NCBI GenBank assembly: GCA_022539475.1
Contig: VCMS01000048.1
Span: 124,001-188,000, forward strand
DNA length: 64,000 nt
DNA from: Gracilaria domingensis
Taxonomy: Eukaryota; Rhodophyta; Florideophyceae; Gracilariales; Gracilariaceae
Direction of reading: 5' to 3'
The translations under genes were made by a program, and so were the position numbers. The notes under the pieces are model-generated. The model was not told the origin of the DNA. It ran no database searches and worked only from the letters and a program-made list of their open reading frames with translations. Of the stretch, positions 20,638-30,438 are shown piece by piece; within the stretch, counting starts at the first letter, position 1; every line of letters starts with the position of its first letter.

Positions 20638-21404
20638 GAAGCAAGGATCCTGGAAGGAATGGTTGCAATGATTGCGTGAAGATCGCAAGATGAGGGCATT
20701 GACAACTCACGTTGATAGAAGGTTAGTGGAATAGAGATGTTGTGCGGTTCTAATTGAATTGGCACATGGCATGTCCAAAACGTCGACGGGAGGTGGCGTT
20801 GACAGGGTACTCTAATTTCACGGTGCACGTTAGGATGGAAGTAATAATGACGGATTCACTACACAGCAGTAGCCGTGGCGCTCCGCAGTACAGGTATCTT
20901 ATGGCGACCGATTGAAAAGTAGCAATGAGTTACCCAAGGGAATGCGACGAATGAACTTATCGAACAGAGCACCTGAGTTCTCAGCGCCAAAACGGGCAGC
21001 AAGCGATTGCCGGCCGTTGCACCAATATATATATTGCTCTAAGCGAGTCTTGCATCTCTACAAGTTGTCCCCCAAGACGCTTTCCCCTTCTCTCTCTCTC
21101 TTTATGGGTATTCTAGCCTAGTTCCGACGTAGAATATAGCGCTTCTCGTCGAAGAAGCGCTCTCTCGCACATGCAGCACAACCTCCCACTTTTAATGACA
21201 GCTGTGTGCCCGTTTGCGAAGAGCGACACGACTATATGTTTCGCCAGTCTTCTGCTTTCTCCCAGAGAACAAGCGAGAGGATAGCCCCTGGTGAACTCAA
21301 CCTGGAGTTGCGGCAGAATTTTAGGCCTTACCCCCGACGTCCGTCCCATCGCTTATTATACTGCTATAGATTGTTTATACGTAAATCTCTCTCTCTCTCT
21401 CTCC
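20638..21404. other. Intergenic
   Basis: About 770 bp upstream of fucosyltransferase-like copy A. No gene recognised; ends in a (TC)n run near 21386-21402. Confidence 0.4.
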
Positions 21405-21492
21405 CATGTATAACCTTCTATAACAGCGCGCGCGCTCTCTCACTCTCTCATGTATAACCTTCGATAACAGCGCGTGCGCTCTCTCTCTCTCT
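21405..21492. repeat. Tandem repeat, 44 bp x 2, with CT microsatellite
   Basis: Two adjacent 44-bp units (21405-21448 and 21449-21492) beginning catgtataacctt, containing cgataacagcgcg-type sequence and ending in a CT run. They differ at only a few bases. They lie at the left edge of the retroelement remnant. Confidence 0.75.
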
Positions 21493-21916
21493 TAAAACCT
21501 TTGGCGCCAACCTTGAAGTTCCCAGAAGTACGGCGAAGGGTGGGTTCAGGCGTCAACGTCAAGCCACTGTTGTTGATTTTTCCGGAAATGTTGAGAAGGG
21601 CGATATCTGAACGCGAAGCTGAGGTTGTCCTATCACAGCTTTTTGTTGGACACACACCCTCTTTACATCCTCTTGGCTCTTTCCTGCTGAAGAAACGTAT
21701 TGTTTGTCGCTGTAGACCAGGAGTCTTGAATGATGTTGAGCATTATTTGTTACGTTGTCCGCTCAGAACATTATCAAGACGACTTACTTTGCCTCCCTGA
21801 GCGATCGTCGAGGTCTGTCTGTTAGTGATATTATTTCCAAATGGCCCGACAAAGTGTTGGCCTTTCTGGTGAGAGAGCGATTCTTTCAGGATCGCTCTGC
21901 ATTTGGTTCTCGTTAA
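21474..21916 (+). pseudogene. Decayed non-LTR retroelement C-terminal fragment
   Basis: The frame 21474-21800 ends in a block like the C-terminal RNase H tail of LINE-type elements: REAEVVLSQLFVGHTPSLHPLG, then VCRCRPGVLNDVEHYLLRCPL (zinc-like C-x-C … H…C). It stops at 21800, but another frame continues DRRGLSVSDIISKWP…FFQDRSAFGSR to TAA at 21916, so a frameshift lies near 21780. No reverse transcriptase is left in the window. A (GA)n run (21935-21962) follows directly, as expected at the 3' end of a retroposon. Assignment is by motif resemblance only. Confidence 0.5.
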
Positions 21917-21929
21917 GCTAATGTGCCCA

Positions 21930-21934
<5 letters not shown>

Positions 21935-21962
<28 letters not shown>
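21935..21962. repeat. (GA)n microsatellite
   Basis: Fourteen GA units directly downstream of the retroelement remnant; possibly its 3' tail. Confidence 0.85.
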
Positions 21963-21966
<4 letters not shown>

Positions 21967-22826
21967 CCCAACTGCTCACTGGGATTCCGCTTAAGCCCAC
22001 GTTCTACTTCCGCCGTTTGTTTTCGAAGGAAGAGGTGCCATCTTCTGCAGTAGAAGGTCGCATTTTTCCTTTACATCTGTCTTAAACGGTGTTTCTCGAA
22101 ATAGGGATGTTCATTCTGATAATGAAAAGTTGTGCAGCCACTGAATATCTTCTTTACAACTGCCAGAAGTAGATGTACAAAGCCATTACATTATTCATAA
22201 TATTCCTGACAAGAAAGTCAATATGCTCGCCTTGAATCGACTCGAATTCTCTCTCTCTCTCTCAACAAAGAGCGGAGCCGTCTACTTATCGGCAGTGAAC
22301 AACGATGTTTTTGTTGATGATGAAAACGCTCACCTTGCTCTTGACAGCTCTTATTGAGAAAAATCACACTCGTAGAAAAACGTAGTTACATGGAGCTTTC
22401 TTCTTGGATAGAGGGGCTCGAGCTGCAAAGAGTCAAATGACAAATGACTTCAAATGGCTTTCTGGCTTTGCAGAGCAAAAAGTTTCGCTCTCTGCCATAT
22501 ATGAACTATTTTTCTTCTAGCGTAGCTTTGGCGGCTGCTTGGTTTGTTTTGGGTGATACTTGCTTTGGTCTCTGAATGTGGTGGCTCCCACAACGATAGA
22601 TACGAAGTCAACTTTCTGCGCCTGGGTATGAAATTTTTGCTCTGGGTCTAGTCGCATGTTTGACAGCGCAGAAATCTTCCCACATCAACCATTCTCTTTT
22701 GTGGGTAATTTTCGACATCCTTTGCGAAACACTTGTGGGGCTGCTGATCCACGGATCAAAACCTCTTGTTCCTCACTTACGTAATCTGGTTCTTGACAAA
22801 CTGATTCACTATTTGAGCAAGAAACC
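21963..22826. other. Intergenic, left flank of LTR retrotransposon
   Basis: About 860 bp without a recognisable gene; includes a short CT run near 22251-22262. The last five bases (AAACC, 22822-22826) are the left target-site duplication. Confidence 0.45.
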
Positions 22827-23044
22827 TATGCGGATCTACGCCTCTATGCGCAACGCGAAGAAGAAAGCAATGGCCACACTGATCGGTAAGGATCCTCGTC
22901 CTCCTCCGATCGCGTTTTTTGGCTTTATTAGCATAAGTAAAGTTCTTCAAGTTCTTCTAATTCGAAGCTGCTGACACTGTCGCCACGGCGCAGCAACACT
23001 TCTTTTAACAATCTCAAACTCATATAGTGCTCTGGGGTGTTATA
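22827..23044 (-). repeat. 3' LTR (left copy)
   Basis: 218 bp, begins TATGCGGATC and ends GGTGTTATA on the plus strand, identical by eye to 27771-27988. Preceded by target duplication AAACC. Confidence 0.95.
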
Positions 23045-23063
23045 GTGGTCTCAAGAACAAGAC

Positions 23064-26000
23064 TCAGCTTGTTTTTTCATAAGAACACATTCCAAGTGCA
23101 CGATTCTTGAGCTCTCGCTTCTTGCTCGAATAGAGAAAATCCTGCAGAAGTCCAGGAAGATCTTCATAAATGTTCCCCAGTGGCTCCCAGGTTCTGTCTT
23201 CGTCGTCGGGCAAGCCTTCCCACTCAATCAGAATTTCAATACCACTCGGTCCATCTCTGATATCATGGAGTGACCTGGCGGTCTGTATCTCTGTCTCGTT
23301 TGTTCGAGCATATTCCAGCAAGGCTGGATCCACTTCGGCGCCATCCATATCTGCGCGATACAGAATGAGACGTGATACGTGCACTAGTTGCCTCTTATGG
23401 TCAATGAGGTCTTCGACTTCGAAAACCCATCCATTCTTGGTGGCAACCACTCGACGAGGGCCTCTCCATTGAAATTGGAGTTTGTGCTTTCGCTTTGAGC
23501 GTGCTTCGCGAACTAAAACAAAACTTCCTACATCAATGTCGTTTCGTACCACATTGGTCTTGCGATTATGACGCTCAATTTGCCTCTTACGACTTTTGCT
23601 GACATTGGTGACAACCTTTTTGTGCATGTCTACAAGGGCGTTTTGTAGCTCATCAATGCTCAGAATTTGTCGCATGCGTAGTTCATCTTGAGTTGTTGCA
23701 TGTAGGAATTGCGGAACAGGCCATGCTCGCATGAGTGGTCTCACGGGAACGTGTCCTGTAAAAACCTCCAAAGGTGTGCGGTAAATACCTGGACTGTCCG
23801 AAGAACGTAAGCCAAGTCGCTTAAGCGGTGCGTGATTAAGAACACTCTGTACACTCTCGGCAACTCGGGGCCAATCCTTTGGGTTCATCTGCCATTCAGA
23901 CAGAAGAGCCTTACAGACTCGTAACACCTCTCGGCAGACTCGCTCCACTGAGCCATTACTCCAAGGGCAATAAGCTGTTGTGAAGTAGTGTGAGTAGTGG
24001 AACTCTTCAGATAGAAGATGAAGTAACTGATTCTTAAAATGAGCACCTTGATCAGTTACAAGCCATTCCCAGCCGCCGAATGAAGCGATCCACATGCTCA
24101 AGGCTTCCGCAACTGCTGCGCTATCTGCTTTTGTGCATGGCCAGAGCCACACATAAGATGACAGATCGTCACGAATTATCAATATGTACTCCTGTGTTGT
24201 GTTGCTTTGTCCCATGTACAGGAAATCACAGTGAAGTACTTCATTAGGCCTTGATGCGTGCAATGCACTTCCGAACGGTCGTGGAATACGCAAACCACTT
24301 CTAGAAATTAAGCAGTGTATACATCCTTTCACAAAATGTTGGACGTCTACCTTCTGTGTCTTCCAGAAAACGTGCTCTTTTAGAACACTAAGGGTTGCAT
24401 CCACTCCGCGGTGGCCGCCCATGTCACAATGGGCGATGACTATAAACTTCAACTTTAGCTCTGGGGCGTTGTTTGGCAGCAGGAGAGCCCCTCCTACTGT
24501 CCAAATCTTGGTTTCATCGTCCCAGACTTGATTCTCACAGTAGTTTGCGCATAGGCGTGCCTCAACTTGGGCTTGTCGCACGCAATCAATCGTAGGCCAC
24601 AAAAATTCGTTTGGTGTTGGAACGATATGTTTCGCTCTCACGATTAGACTGTGTACTGAACCTAAAACTTGATGGCGTGTTCTATACGACTTCGTCCATC
24701 GTGTGAGCATGTCAGCAAAAAAGTTGTCATCTCCATTGATATGTCCAATGTGATAATCGAATCGCGCCAGAAACAAAGCCCAGCGTTGAACCTTTGTGAT
24801 CACATGGCGTCCAAGATTAGGCTCAAAGGCCTGAGGATTGAAAATGAATAATAGATTTCGATGGTCTGTGAACACGTACACGGGATTCTCTCCCAGAAAC
24901 ATGTAGTCCAACTTTCGGAAAACCTGGTAGATAGCGTATGCTTCTTTTTCAGGTGTACTCCAACGCTGTTGCGCACTCGAAAATGCTTGTCCAACGAATG
25001 CCAAAGGCTCATGATTTTGTTCATGTAGTGGCTTATGAAACTCGGCAGTTGGAACTTGGGTTACTACTCCTGACCAATATTTCTCAGAAGCATCTGTCAG
25101 AACACAGATCGTGTGGTCTGCTTTAGGATAAGATAAACATACTGCATCGCGTATTCGTTCTTGCAGTGCGCTGAAAGCTTCTTCGTGCTTTGAATCCCAT
25201 CCAAGATCCTTCAAAGCAATGCGTTGCACAGACCTTTTCGTGCGCTTCCCTGAAACACTGTATGCTTTCTCTAGTACCTCAGTCAGTGGCGTCAGGAGCC
25301 TAATTGAATCAGGTATGCACTGTGACATCCACCGTATGCAATGGATGAATTCACATAGTTCTGCTGCGCTTCGGGGAGAGTCAATGTCTTTCCAGGCTTC
25401 TACTCGAATTGGATCCAGACGATATCCAGACTCATTAATTACCCGCCCGCACCATTTCACCTCTTTCTCAAAGAAAGAGCTTTTCTTGATAGAAATAAAC
25501 AAACCCTTCTCTACACAGATCTGAAAGAAACTCTCCAGCACGTCCAGCAGCGTTTCTTCGTCCGTCGCGTAGAGAATGAAGTCGTCAATCCACAGTTTGA
25601 AGTTTTCTTGTAGAGAGGCAAACGCTGTCTGAACACATCTCTGAAAATGTGGCACTGCATTAGTAAGCCCCATAAGCACTCTTCGTGAGGAAAATATTCC
25701 TGTTGGACTGATTACGCCGCATTTGTCGTAAGAATCGGGATCCAGAGGCACTTGCCAGTATCCCGAAACAAAATCGATCACTGCGAACACTTTGCTTCCT
25801 GCGAAGTCATGAATCTCCGATTCTACATGCGGCATTGGCCACACAATCTTCTCTGTAGCTGAGTTAATTGGCCGTAAATCAACGGTCATTCTGAACTTCG
25901 CTTTAGAGCTAGGCTTTGCGACTACCAAAGGAGCTGCTAGCCACTTTGCCTCAGGATACGGCATCATGAAGTTCATTTCCACGAGCCTGTTGATAAATGC

Positions 26001-26153
26001 ATCTAGAAATACCCGTTGGGCAGGAGGGTATCTGCGCGCTTTCACCTTAATTGGCTTCCGTTCTTTATAGGTTTCTATTCGTAACGGAGGAAAGCTGGCT
26101 GGGGGCGACTTACCCAGCCTTAGTCGAAAATTTGCTTGTACTTGTGAAAGCAA
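23064..26153 (-). CDS. Retrotransposon Pol: reverse transcriptase, RNase H, integrase, chromodomain
   Basis: Open frame of 1029 codons, with no ATG at the start (TTG at 26153), overlapping gag by 34 nt in the -1 frame, so probably made as a Gag-Pol fusion. Order: reverse transcriptase (about 40-270) with LRPINSAT, FAVIDFVSGYWQ and the catalytic box LWIDDF near 187 (W-I-D-D instead of Y/F-V-D-D); RNase H (about 340-460) with VLTDAS and FTDHRNLL; integrase zinc domain (H…H…CIHC, about 570-600); DDE core with HCDFLYMG, VTDQGAHF and NGSVERVC (about 640-770); C-terminal chromodomain (about 940-1010) with IEILIEWEGLPDDEDRTWEP, expected to steer integration through chromatin contacts. Intact. Confidence 0.92.
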   Translation of the reverse strand: MLSQVQANFRLRLGKSPPASFPPLRIETYKERKPIKVKARRYPPAQRVFLDAFINRLVEMNFMMPYPEAKWLAAPLVVAKPSSKAKFRMTVDLRPINSATEKIVWPMPHVESEIHDFAGSKVFAVIDFVSGYWQVPLDPDSYDKCGVISPTGIFSSRRVLMGLTNAVPHFQRCVQTAFASLQENFKLWIDDFILYATDEETLLDVLESFFQICVEKGLFISIKKSSFFEKEVKWCGRVINESGYRLDPIRVEAWKDIDSPRSAAELCEFIHCIRWMSQCIPDSIRLLTPLTEVLEKAYSVSGKRTKRSVQRIALKDLGWDSKHEEAFSALQERIRDAVCLSYPKADHTICVLTDASEKYWSGVVTQVPTAEFHKPLHEQNHEPLAFVGQAFSSAQQRWSTPEKEAYAIYQVFRKLDYMFLGENPVYVFTDHRNLLFIFNPQAFEPNLGRHVITKVQRWALFLARFDYHIGHINGDDNFFADMLTRWTKSYRTRHQVLGSVHSLIVRAKHIVPTPNEFLWPTIDCVRQAQVEARLCANYCENQVWDDETKIWTVGGALLLPNNAPELKLKFIVIAHCDMGGHRGVDATLSVLKEHVFWKTQKVDVQHFVKGCIHCLISRSGLRIPRPFGSALHASRPNEVLHCDFLYMGQSNTTQEYILIIRDDLSSYVWLWPCTKADSAAVAEALSMWIASFGGWEWLVTDQGAHFKNQLLHLLSEEFHYSHYFTTAYCPWSNGSVERVCREVLRVCKALLSEWQMNPKDWPRVAESVQSVLNHAPLKRLGLRSSDSPGIYRTPLEVFTGHVPVRPLMRAWPVPQFLHATTQDELRMRQILSIDELQNALVDMHKKVVTNVSKSRKRQIERHNRKTNVVRNDIDVGSFVLVREARSKRKHKLQFQWRGPRRVVATKNGWVFEVEDLIDHKRQLVHVSRLILYRADMDGAEVDPALLEYARTNETEIQTARSLHDIRDGPSGIEILIEWEGLPDDEDRTWEPLGNIYEDLPGLLQDFLYSSKKRELKNRALGMCSYEKTS

Positions 26154-27724
26154 TCTTCTAGGCGAGCCTGTCCGGCTTCCGAAAGTCCATTAGACTTTGC
26201 AACAGAATGAGCTTTCTCCATTGCGCGGCAGACATCCTCTTCAGAGTCCTCACCTACATCTAAGTAGATTTCATCCTCATCATTGTCATCATCCTGATCA
26301 GGCATGCCGTGCATGACAGCTTGAGTCGACACGAGAGACACTTTGTTAATATCTTGATCTCGTTCTAAGTCGAGTTTGGTAGATGCATATAAGATCGGTA
26401 TGTCGACGTCTGCGCCCACACGAGACATTGCAGCTGTCAGAAGTACACGGTTGTTCAATCCAAGTGCATTCAACAGCTGCCTGCCGATCACAATACCAGA
26501 TGTGCACTCGTTGGCAACAAGCCAATCAACGTTGCGTAGCATCATAGTTTTGCCGTGACGAATCTCTAAGGAGACATCTGCGGTAACGCGCCAGTCGCAT
26601 GTAATTGGCGGAGCATTCTTGTTGTAAACATCAAATGTCGCTTGTCGAGCCAATTTATGAACCGCCTTTACACCATCACCTTTCTTAAGCTCTTCATAGA
26701 ACTGTTTCGGCATGATGTTAGCAGACGCGCCTTGATCCGCAGTTACTTCCGACTCCAATTTTCCATGACAGAAGTATGCATCAAAAACCGTTGAGGAACG
26801 CTGTTCATCGCCGCCTACTTTCTTGACAGACTGATTTTCAGAGCGTTTCTCCTTAGAGTCCTTATACTTCTTGAGGAAGGCTTTCTTTTCTTCTGCCGTA
26901 GACTTTGGACACTTGTTAATGTAATGCCTCTCTCCACTGCATTTGGCCTTATTCCAGCATAAAGGAACTTCCTTGCGAGGACGAGTAGATCTTTGATCTT
27001 CATTTCCGTCTCGTTTACGTTTGCCTGTTGCATGCGTATTTATCGGCATTATAGATTCATTGATGACGTCTTTGCTATTGCGCTGAACATACTCAAATTT
27101 GTCAGCCTCTTCAGCTAGACGGCGCACATATGCACCAAAATCTTTTTTGTGAAGACCAGCATGTGATTCAATCCGGAGTATTCCTTCCATATGCTCCTGG
27201 AAGCGTCTGGGCTTTACTCTCTCTCGAATATGCTTTATGGCTACTTCGGGGTTCTTCGTTATTGCTTCAGAATAACCATGATCTCGTAAGGCGTTTCTGT
27301 AGTTCACGACTAAATTGTACACGCGACCTTCGGCGTCATCAATTGTCATGTCCATCTTGACGTCTTTTACGATTTTGTCCCAGTGATCCAAACGGATTCT
27401 GTTCTGAGCAATCTTGGATTTCTCCGTAAGACAGGCCTTGATCATATCATCAGTGACATCATCTATCGAATCTGCGTCAATGAACCTGCCTTCGAGCATG
27501 GTTTCCATTACAGTTTCGGTGATGCTCATCTTCCATGATGCGGGAATAACATTGAGGCCCTCTTTGTTTTTCTCTGCAATCTGCTCTTCATATCGTTTAC
27601 GCTTACGCATAAATTGGGCGATAGATGAAACATCGATCTGCTTCAACTGAGGAGCCTCAATTCCAACGACTGTTGTTTGTTGGACATGAGCGTCAGTGTC
27701 CGTAGTTTCTTCCGTTTGCGTCAT
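26120..27724 (-). CDS. Retrotransposon Gag with zinc knuckle and aspartic protease
   Basis: About 534 aa from ATG 27724. The N-terminal half is a helical capsid-like region (YNLVVNYRNALRDHG, FGAYVRRLAEEADKFEY). A knuckle near residue 260 reads CWNKAKCSGERHYINKCP, spacing C-x5-C-x4-H-x4-C, longer than the usual C-x2-C. An aspartic protease follows near 330 with ADQGASANIMP, so the active-site triad reads D-Q-G rather than D-S/T-G, plus a later VIGRQLLNALGL (usual …G.D.L) strand. The C-terminus is acidic. Protease sits in the gag frame and the frame changes to pol afterwards. Confidence 0.85.
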   Translation of the reverse strand: MTQTEETTDTDAHVQQTTVVGIEAPQLKQIDVSSIAQFMRKRKRYEEQIAEKNKEGLNVIPASWKMSITETVMETMLEGRFIDADSIDDVTDDMIKACLTEKSKIAQNRIRLDHWDKIVKDVKMDMTIDDAEGRVYNLVVNYRNALRDHGYSEAITKNPEVAIKHIRERVKPRRFQEHMEGILRIESHAGLHKKDFGAYVRRLAEEADKFEYVQRNSKDVINESIMPINTHATGKRKRDGNEDQRSTRPRKEVPLCWNKAKCSGERHYINKCPKSTAEEKKAFLKKYKDSKEKRSENQSVKKVGGDEQRSSTVFDAYFCHGKLESEVTADQGASANIMPKQFYEELKKGDGVKAVHKLARQATFDVYNKNAPPITCDWRVTADVSLEIRHGKTMMLRNVDWLVANECTSGIVIGRQLLNALGLNNRVLLTAAMSRVGADVDIPILYASTKLDLERDQDINKVSLVSTQAVMHGMPDQDDDNDEDEIYLDVGEDSEEDVCRAMEKAHSVAKSNGLSEAGQARLEDCFHKYKQIFD

Positions 27725-27770
27725 GTTGCTACACAAAGATTCGTATATCCTTTTCCAGAAAAGTTATAAC

Positions 27771-27988
27771 TATGCGGATCTACGCCTCTATGCGCAACGC
27801 GAAGAAGAAAGCAATGGCCACACTGATCGGTAAGGATCCTCGTCCTCCTCCGATCGCGTTTTTTGGCTTTATTAGCATAAGTAAAGTTCTTCAAGTTCTT
27901 CTAATTCGAAGCTGCTGACACTGTCGCCACGGCGCAGCAACACTTCTTTTAACAATCTCAAACTCATATAGTGCTCTGGGGTGTTATA
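27771..27988 (-). repeat. 5' LTR (right copy)
   Basis: 218 bp, identical by eye to 22827-23044; followed by target duplication AAACC (27989-27993). This is the promoter-bearing 5' LTR of the minus-strand element. Confidence 0.95.
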
Positions 27989-28199
27989 AAACCCATTCAT
28001 TTCGTTTTCTTCCAGAGTCACATGGAGAATAGTGGAAGGCAATCCTCTCGTGTACCAGATTTTCGTGTCTTCTTCTTCGATGTGGTCTGCTGTTCCTTTT
28101 TCGAAGCTACATGAAACCTATGCTCAGTTCTATAGCCATCTAAAAGTAATATGTACTTGTTTAAATAAAGGTATGCAACCACTAGGAGGCACCCGGATC

Positions 28200-28283
28200 G
28201 GGTCTAAGGCGCAGTGGTTGCCAGCATTCCAGCGCGTCCGTTTTGCATACGGAAGGTCGGGGGTTCAATCCCCCCTAGATCCA
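28200..28283 (+). tRNA. tRNA-Ala (anticodon TGC) with 11-nt insertion in the D-loop
   Basis: Acceptor stem 28200-28206 with 28276-28282, including G3:T70 (28202:28280), the alanine identity pair, and discriminator A (28283). D-stem GCGC 28209-28212 with 28232-28235. Anticodon stem 28237-28241/28249-28253, loop TTTGCAT, anticodon TGC 28244-28246. Variable loop AGGTC. T-stem GGGGG/CCCCC with loop TTCAATC (28264-28270). A box (GGCGCAGTGG) and B box (GGTTCAATCC) are intact and a T5 pol III terminator follows (28292-28296). The D-loop reads AGTGGTT, then about 11 extra bases (28220-28230), then A. Removing them leaves a normal 73-nt tRNA; TGG (28215-28217) can pair with CCA (28229-28231) across the insert. 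D-arm introns are known in Cyanidioschyzon nuclear tRNAs. No CCA end is encoded, as in nuclear genes. Confidence 0.88.
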
Positions 28284-28291
28284 AGACATGC

Positions 28292-28296
28292 TTTTT
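28292..28296 (+). terminator. RNA polymerase III terminator of tRNA-Ala
   Basis: TTTTT run starting 9 nt after the discriminator base of the tRNA, the standard pol III stop. Confidence 0.75.
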
Positions 28297-30438
28297 GGAT
28301 TTCTTTGGATTGGAATTACAGTCTTACAGTGGTTGTGCACAGATTACGTGTATCTTGCAGGTACGTTTACCTTCAGTATGATCGGTAGTACCGACTCGGT
28401 ACAGTCATTACACGTGCAGATGTACAGATCTTCGCGTTTCTGTTCGTACCCTTTCAGCTTCATGCTATAACTTTATCATCTGTTTCAATTCACAACAGAC
28501 GACTCGAGACCAGAGACCATGTCTATCATATCCATCGATACCTGACGCTTTATACTGTATCTACGGGCCGCCCGCTGTTGTTAATAGATGATGATGGTAG
28601 ATAATTTTCGTTCTCGAAGTACGACCGTACCTAAAAGAAGTGAAGCTGCGACGAAGAGTGTACGCTGTTCCATGAGCGTGGACAAACGTAAGAGTTAGTT
28701 TTCGATTTCAAGCGTTCTTGGAGAACTATTAGGACCCCCAATCGGGGAGCAACGTGATATCGAGAACAGCGGGCTGCCGGTGGGATTTGTTCTTGACGTC
28801 AGCACCTATGCTCCTGTGTTTAGAAAAGAGCAGGCGAGCAATTGGCGCCTAAATTACGTGAAACTACTCGTTTTCCTTATCGATCCGTTCTTAGGCTGAT
28901 CCACGATGTGCGTGAACATATCTACAAACGTGAGTCTTTGACTAGATCCGTTCCCCATCCGGAATAGTCGCTGTCTACTCTGCTTGTGCCGAATGTCGAC
29001 TGGATGTGCAACCACATGATATTACATTTGATCATCCGCTGACATGACACATCCATCCGCACATCGTCCTCAGTATGGCTCTTCAAATATATCTTTAACT
29101 CATCATTTTGGAATGCCTTTACTCATCTCCATGCACGCGTCCCCGTCCGCCAGTATCCCTCACAGCGCTTTCTCTCCCGTTTACAATACAGCCATAATCC
29201 ATCCTCATTCGCACATCTGGATCAATTGTCCATGCTTCATTTGCCGTTGTCCATACCCTTGTGGTGCCTATCTTTACAGCTTCTACATGTCACCACCACC
29301 CTGCACATGCTGCACAGGGAATTATGTACCTGGGCTTGGCCATCCTGTTCTCAGATTGACTTCAAAGGAGCGCAGTGCCAAGTATTCACGGAGAAATGGC
29401 CGTGACGATCAGACTTGCGTGAGCTTCTCTCGCCACCGGAGAGACCGCTGACGGTCTTGCGCAACTTTCGGATGTGCGTCTGATCGTGCAAAGAGCATCC
29501 ACACTGCGCAGACCACAATCATTGGTGGCACTAAAGAGCTCGAGATGCCCCATGCGCATACTTGCGAAACATCGTATTCGCCGCTCGTGCAGATGGGAAG
29601 CCTACCGTTTCGGCTCTTCTCCTGTGCGGTGGCGGCTTGTCAATTTGAAAATGCCAGACTCTCACTTTGCGTGGTACAAATTGCGTTGAACTACTTCCGC
29701 AGATTTGTAACTCTTTGAATGCTTTGATGCTTTTTCAACTGCTGTTTCCGCTGGAAAATTCTCTATCGAGCTGCCTAGCCGTGACTACACTTGTAGATTA
29801 CAATCAGATTTATACAGATTTTGAGCTAAGACTTCGAACTAGAACTTGATTCAAGGGTGAAAGCTTTCTGTACTCCCACAAATGTACAGGGTGACTAGTG
29901 ACTACGCTTGTAACATGATGAATATGACAGGCTCTTACCAAACTTCTGCTGCGCGGTCTTTGTTTTCCAATCTAAGTGAAGTTGTCAGTTGCTCTGGGTG
30001 TAAACGTCTTCACCACGACTACGGTTATCAGACCAAGTGCGTAGGTCCAAATTCGAAACAATTCTCTCCACACTAGTCAACAGTGACCTACAGAATTTCC
30101 TATCGGTCGCACCTCAGACCCAGATGAGGAGGTTGGATTTCAAAAGAGTAGAATTCAGTGACGTCTGCCTATCAGGCAGTAGGCAGTGCCTAATGCTACA
30201 GTGATCAGCGTTAGGATTACCATGGGGCAGGTGAAAGCATGCGAGAGAACAATAATGCCGTATCGTTATCATGTATGCGTCTTATTGTCGTGTCAATTCC
30301 CACTTTGCACCGGTTTTGGGCAGACTAAACCGCTTCTTATCCAGAATCATATATTGACACAGCTGATGTCTTACCACGCTTAGTCGTCTAGCGCTTCTTA
30401 TTTACAGAAACTTGCCTCACCAATGAGCTCGATTGTAG
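28297..30438. other. Intergenic, 2.1 kb
   Basis: No recognisable gene. The longest frame (29044-29451, plus, 135 codons) is His/Pro/Ser/Cys-rich and has no known domain. Confidence 0.4.

Larger units (their letters stand above)
22827..27988 (-). mobile_element. Complete Ty3/gypsy-type LTR retrotransposon with chromodomain
   Basis: A 5162-bp element on the minus strand. It is bounded by two 218-bp LTRs that I read as identical and by a 5-bp target duplication AAACC (22822-22826 and 27989-27993). Internal order on the minus strand is gag-protease, then reverse transcriptase-RNase H-integrase-chromodomain, the Ty3/gypsy (Metaviridae) order. Identical LTRs, intact frames and a perfect target duplication indicate a very recent insertion. 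LTR ends are TAT…ATA, not TG…CA. The LTRs are short and carry no obvious primer site starting TGG right next to the 5' LTR; the nearest TGG is 12 nt inside. The insertion lies about 0.2 kb upstream of a tRNA-Ala gene. Confidence 0.93.

Noticed and set aside
29044-29451. 135-codon plus-strand frame
   Set aside because: Biased His/Pro/Ser/Cys composition and no recognisable family.
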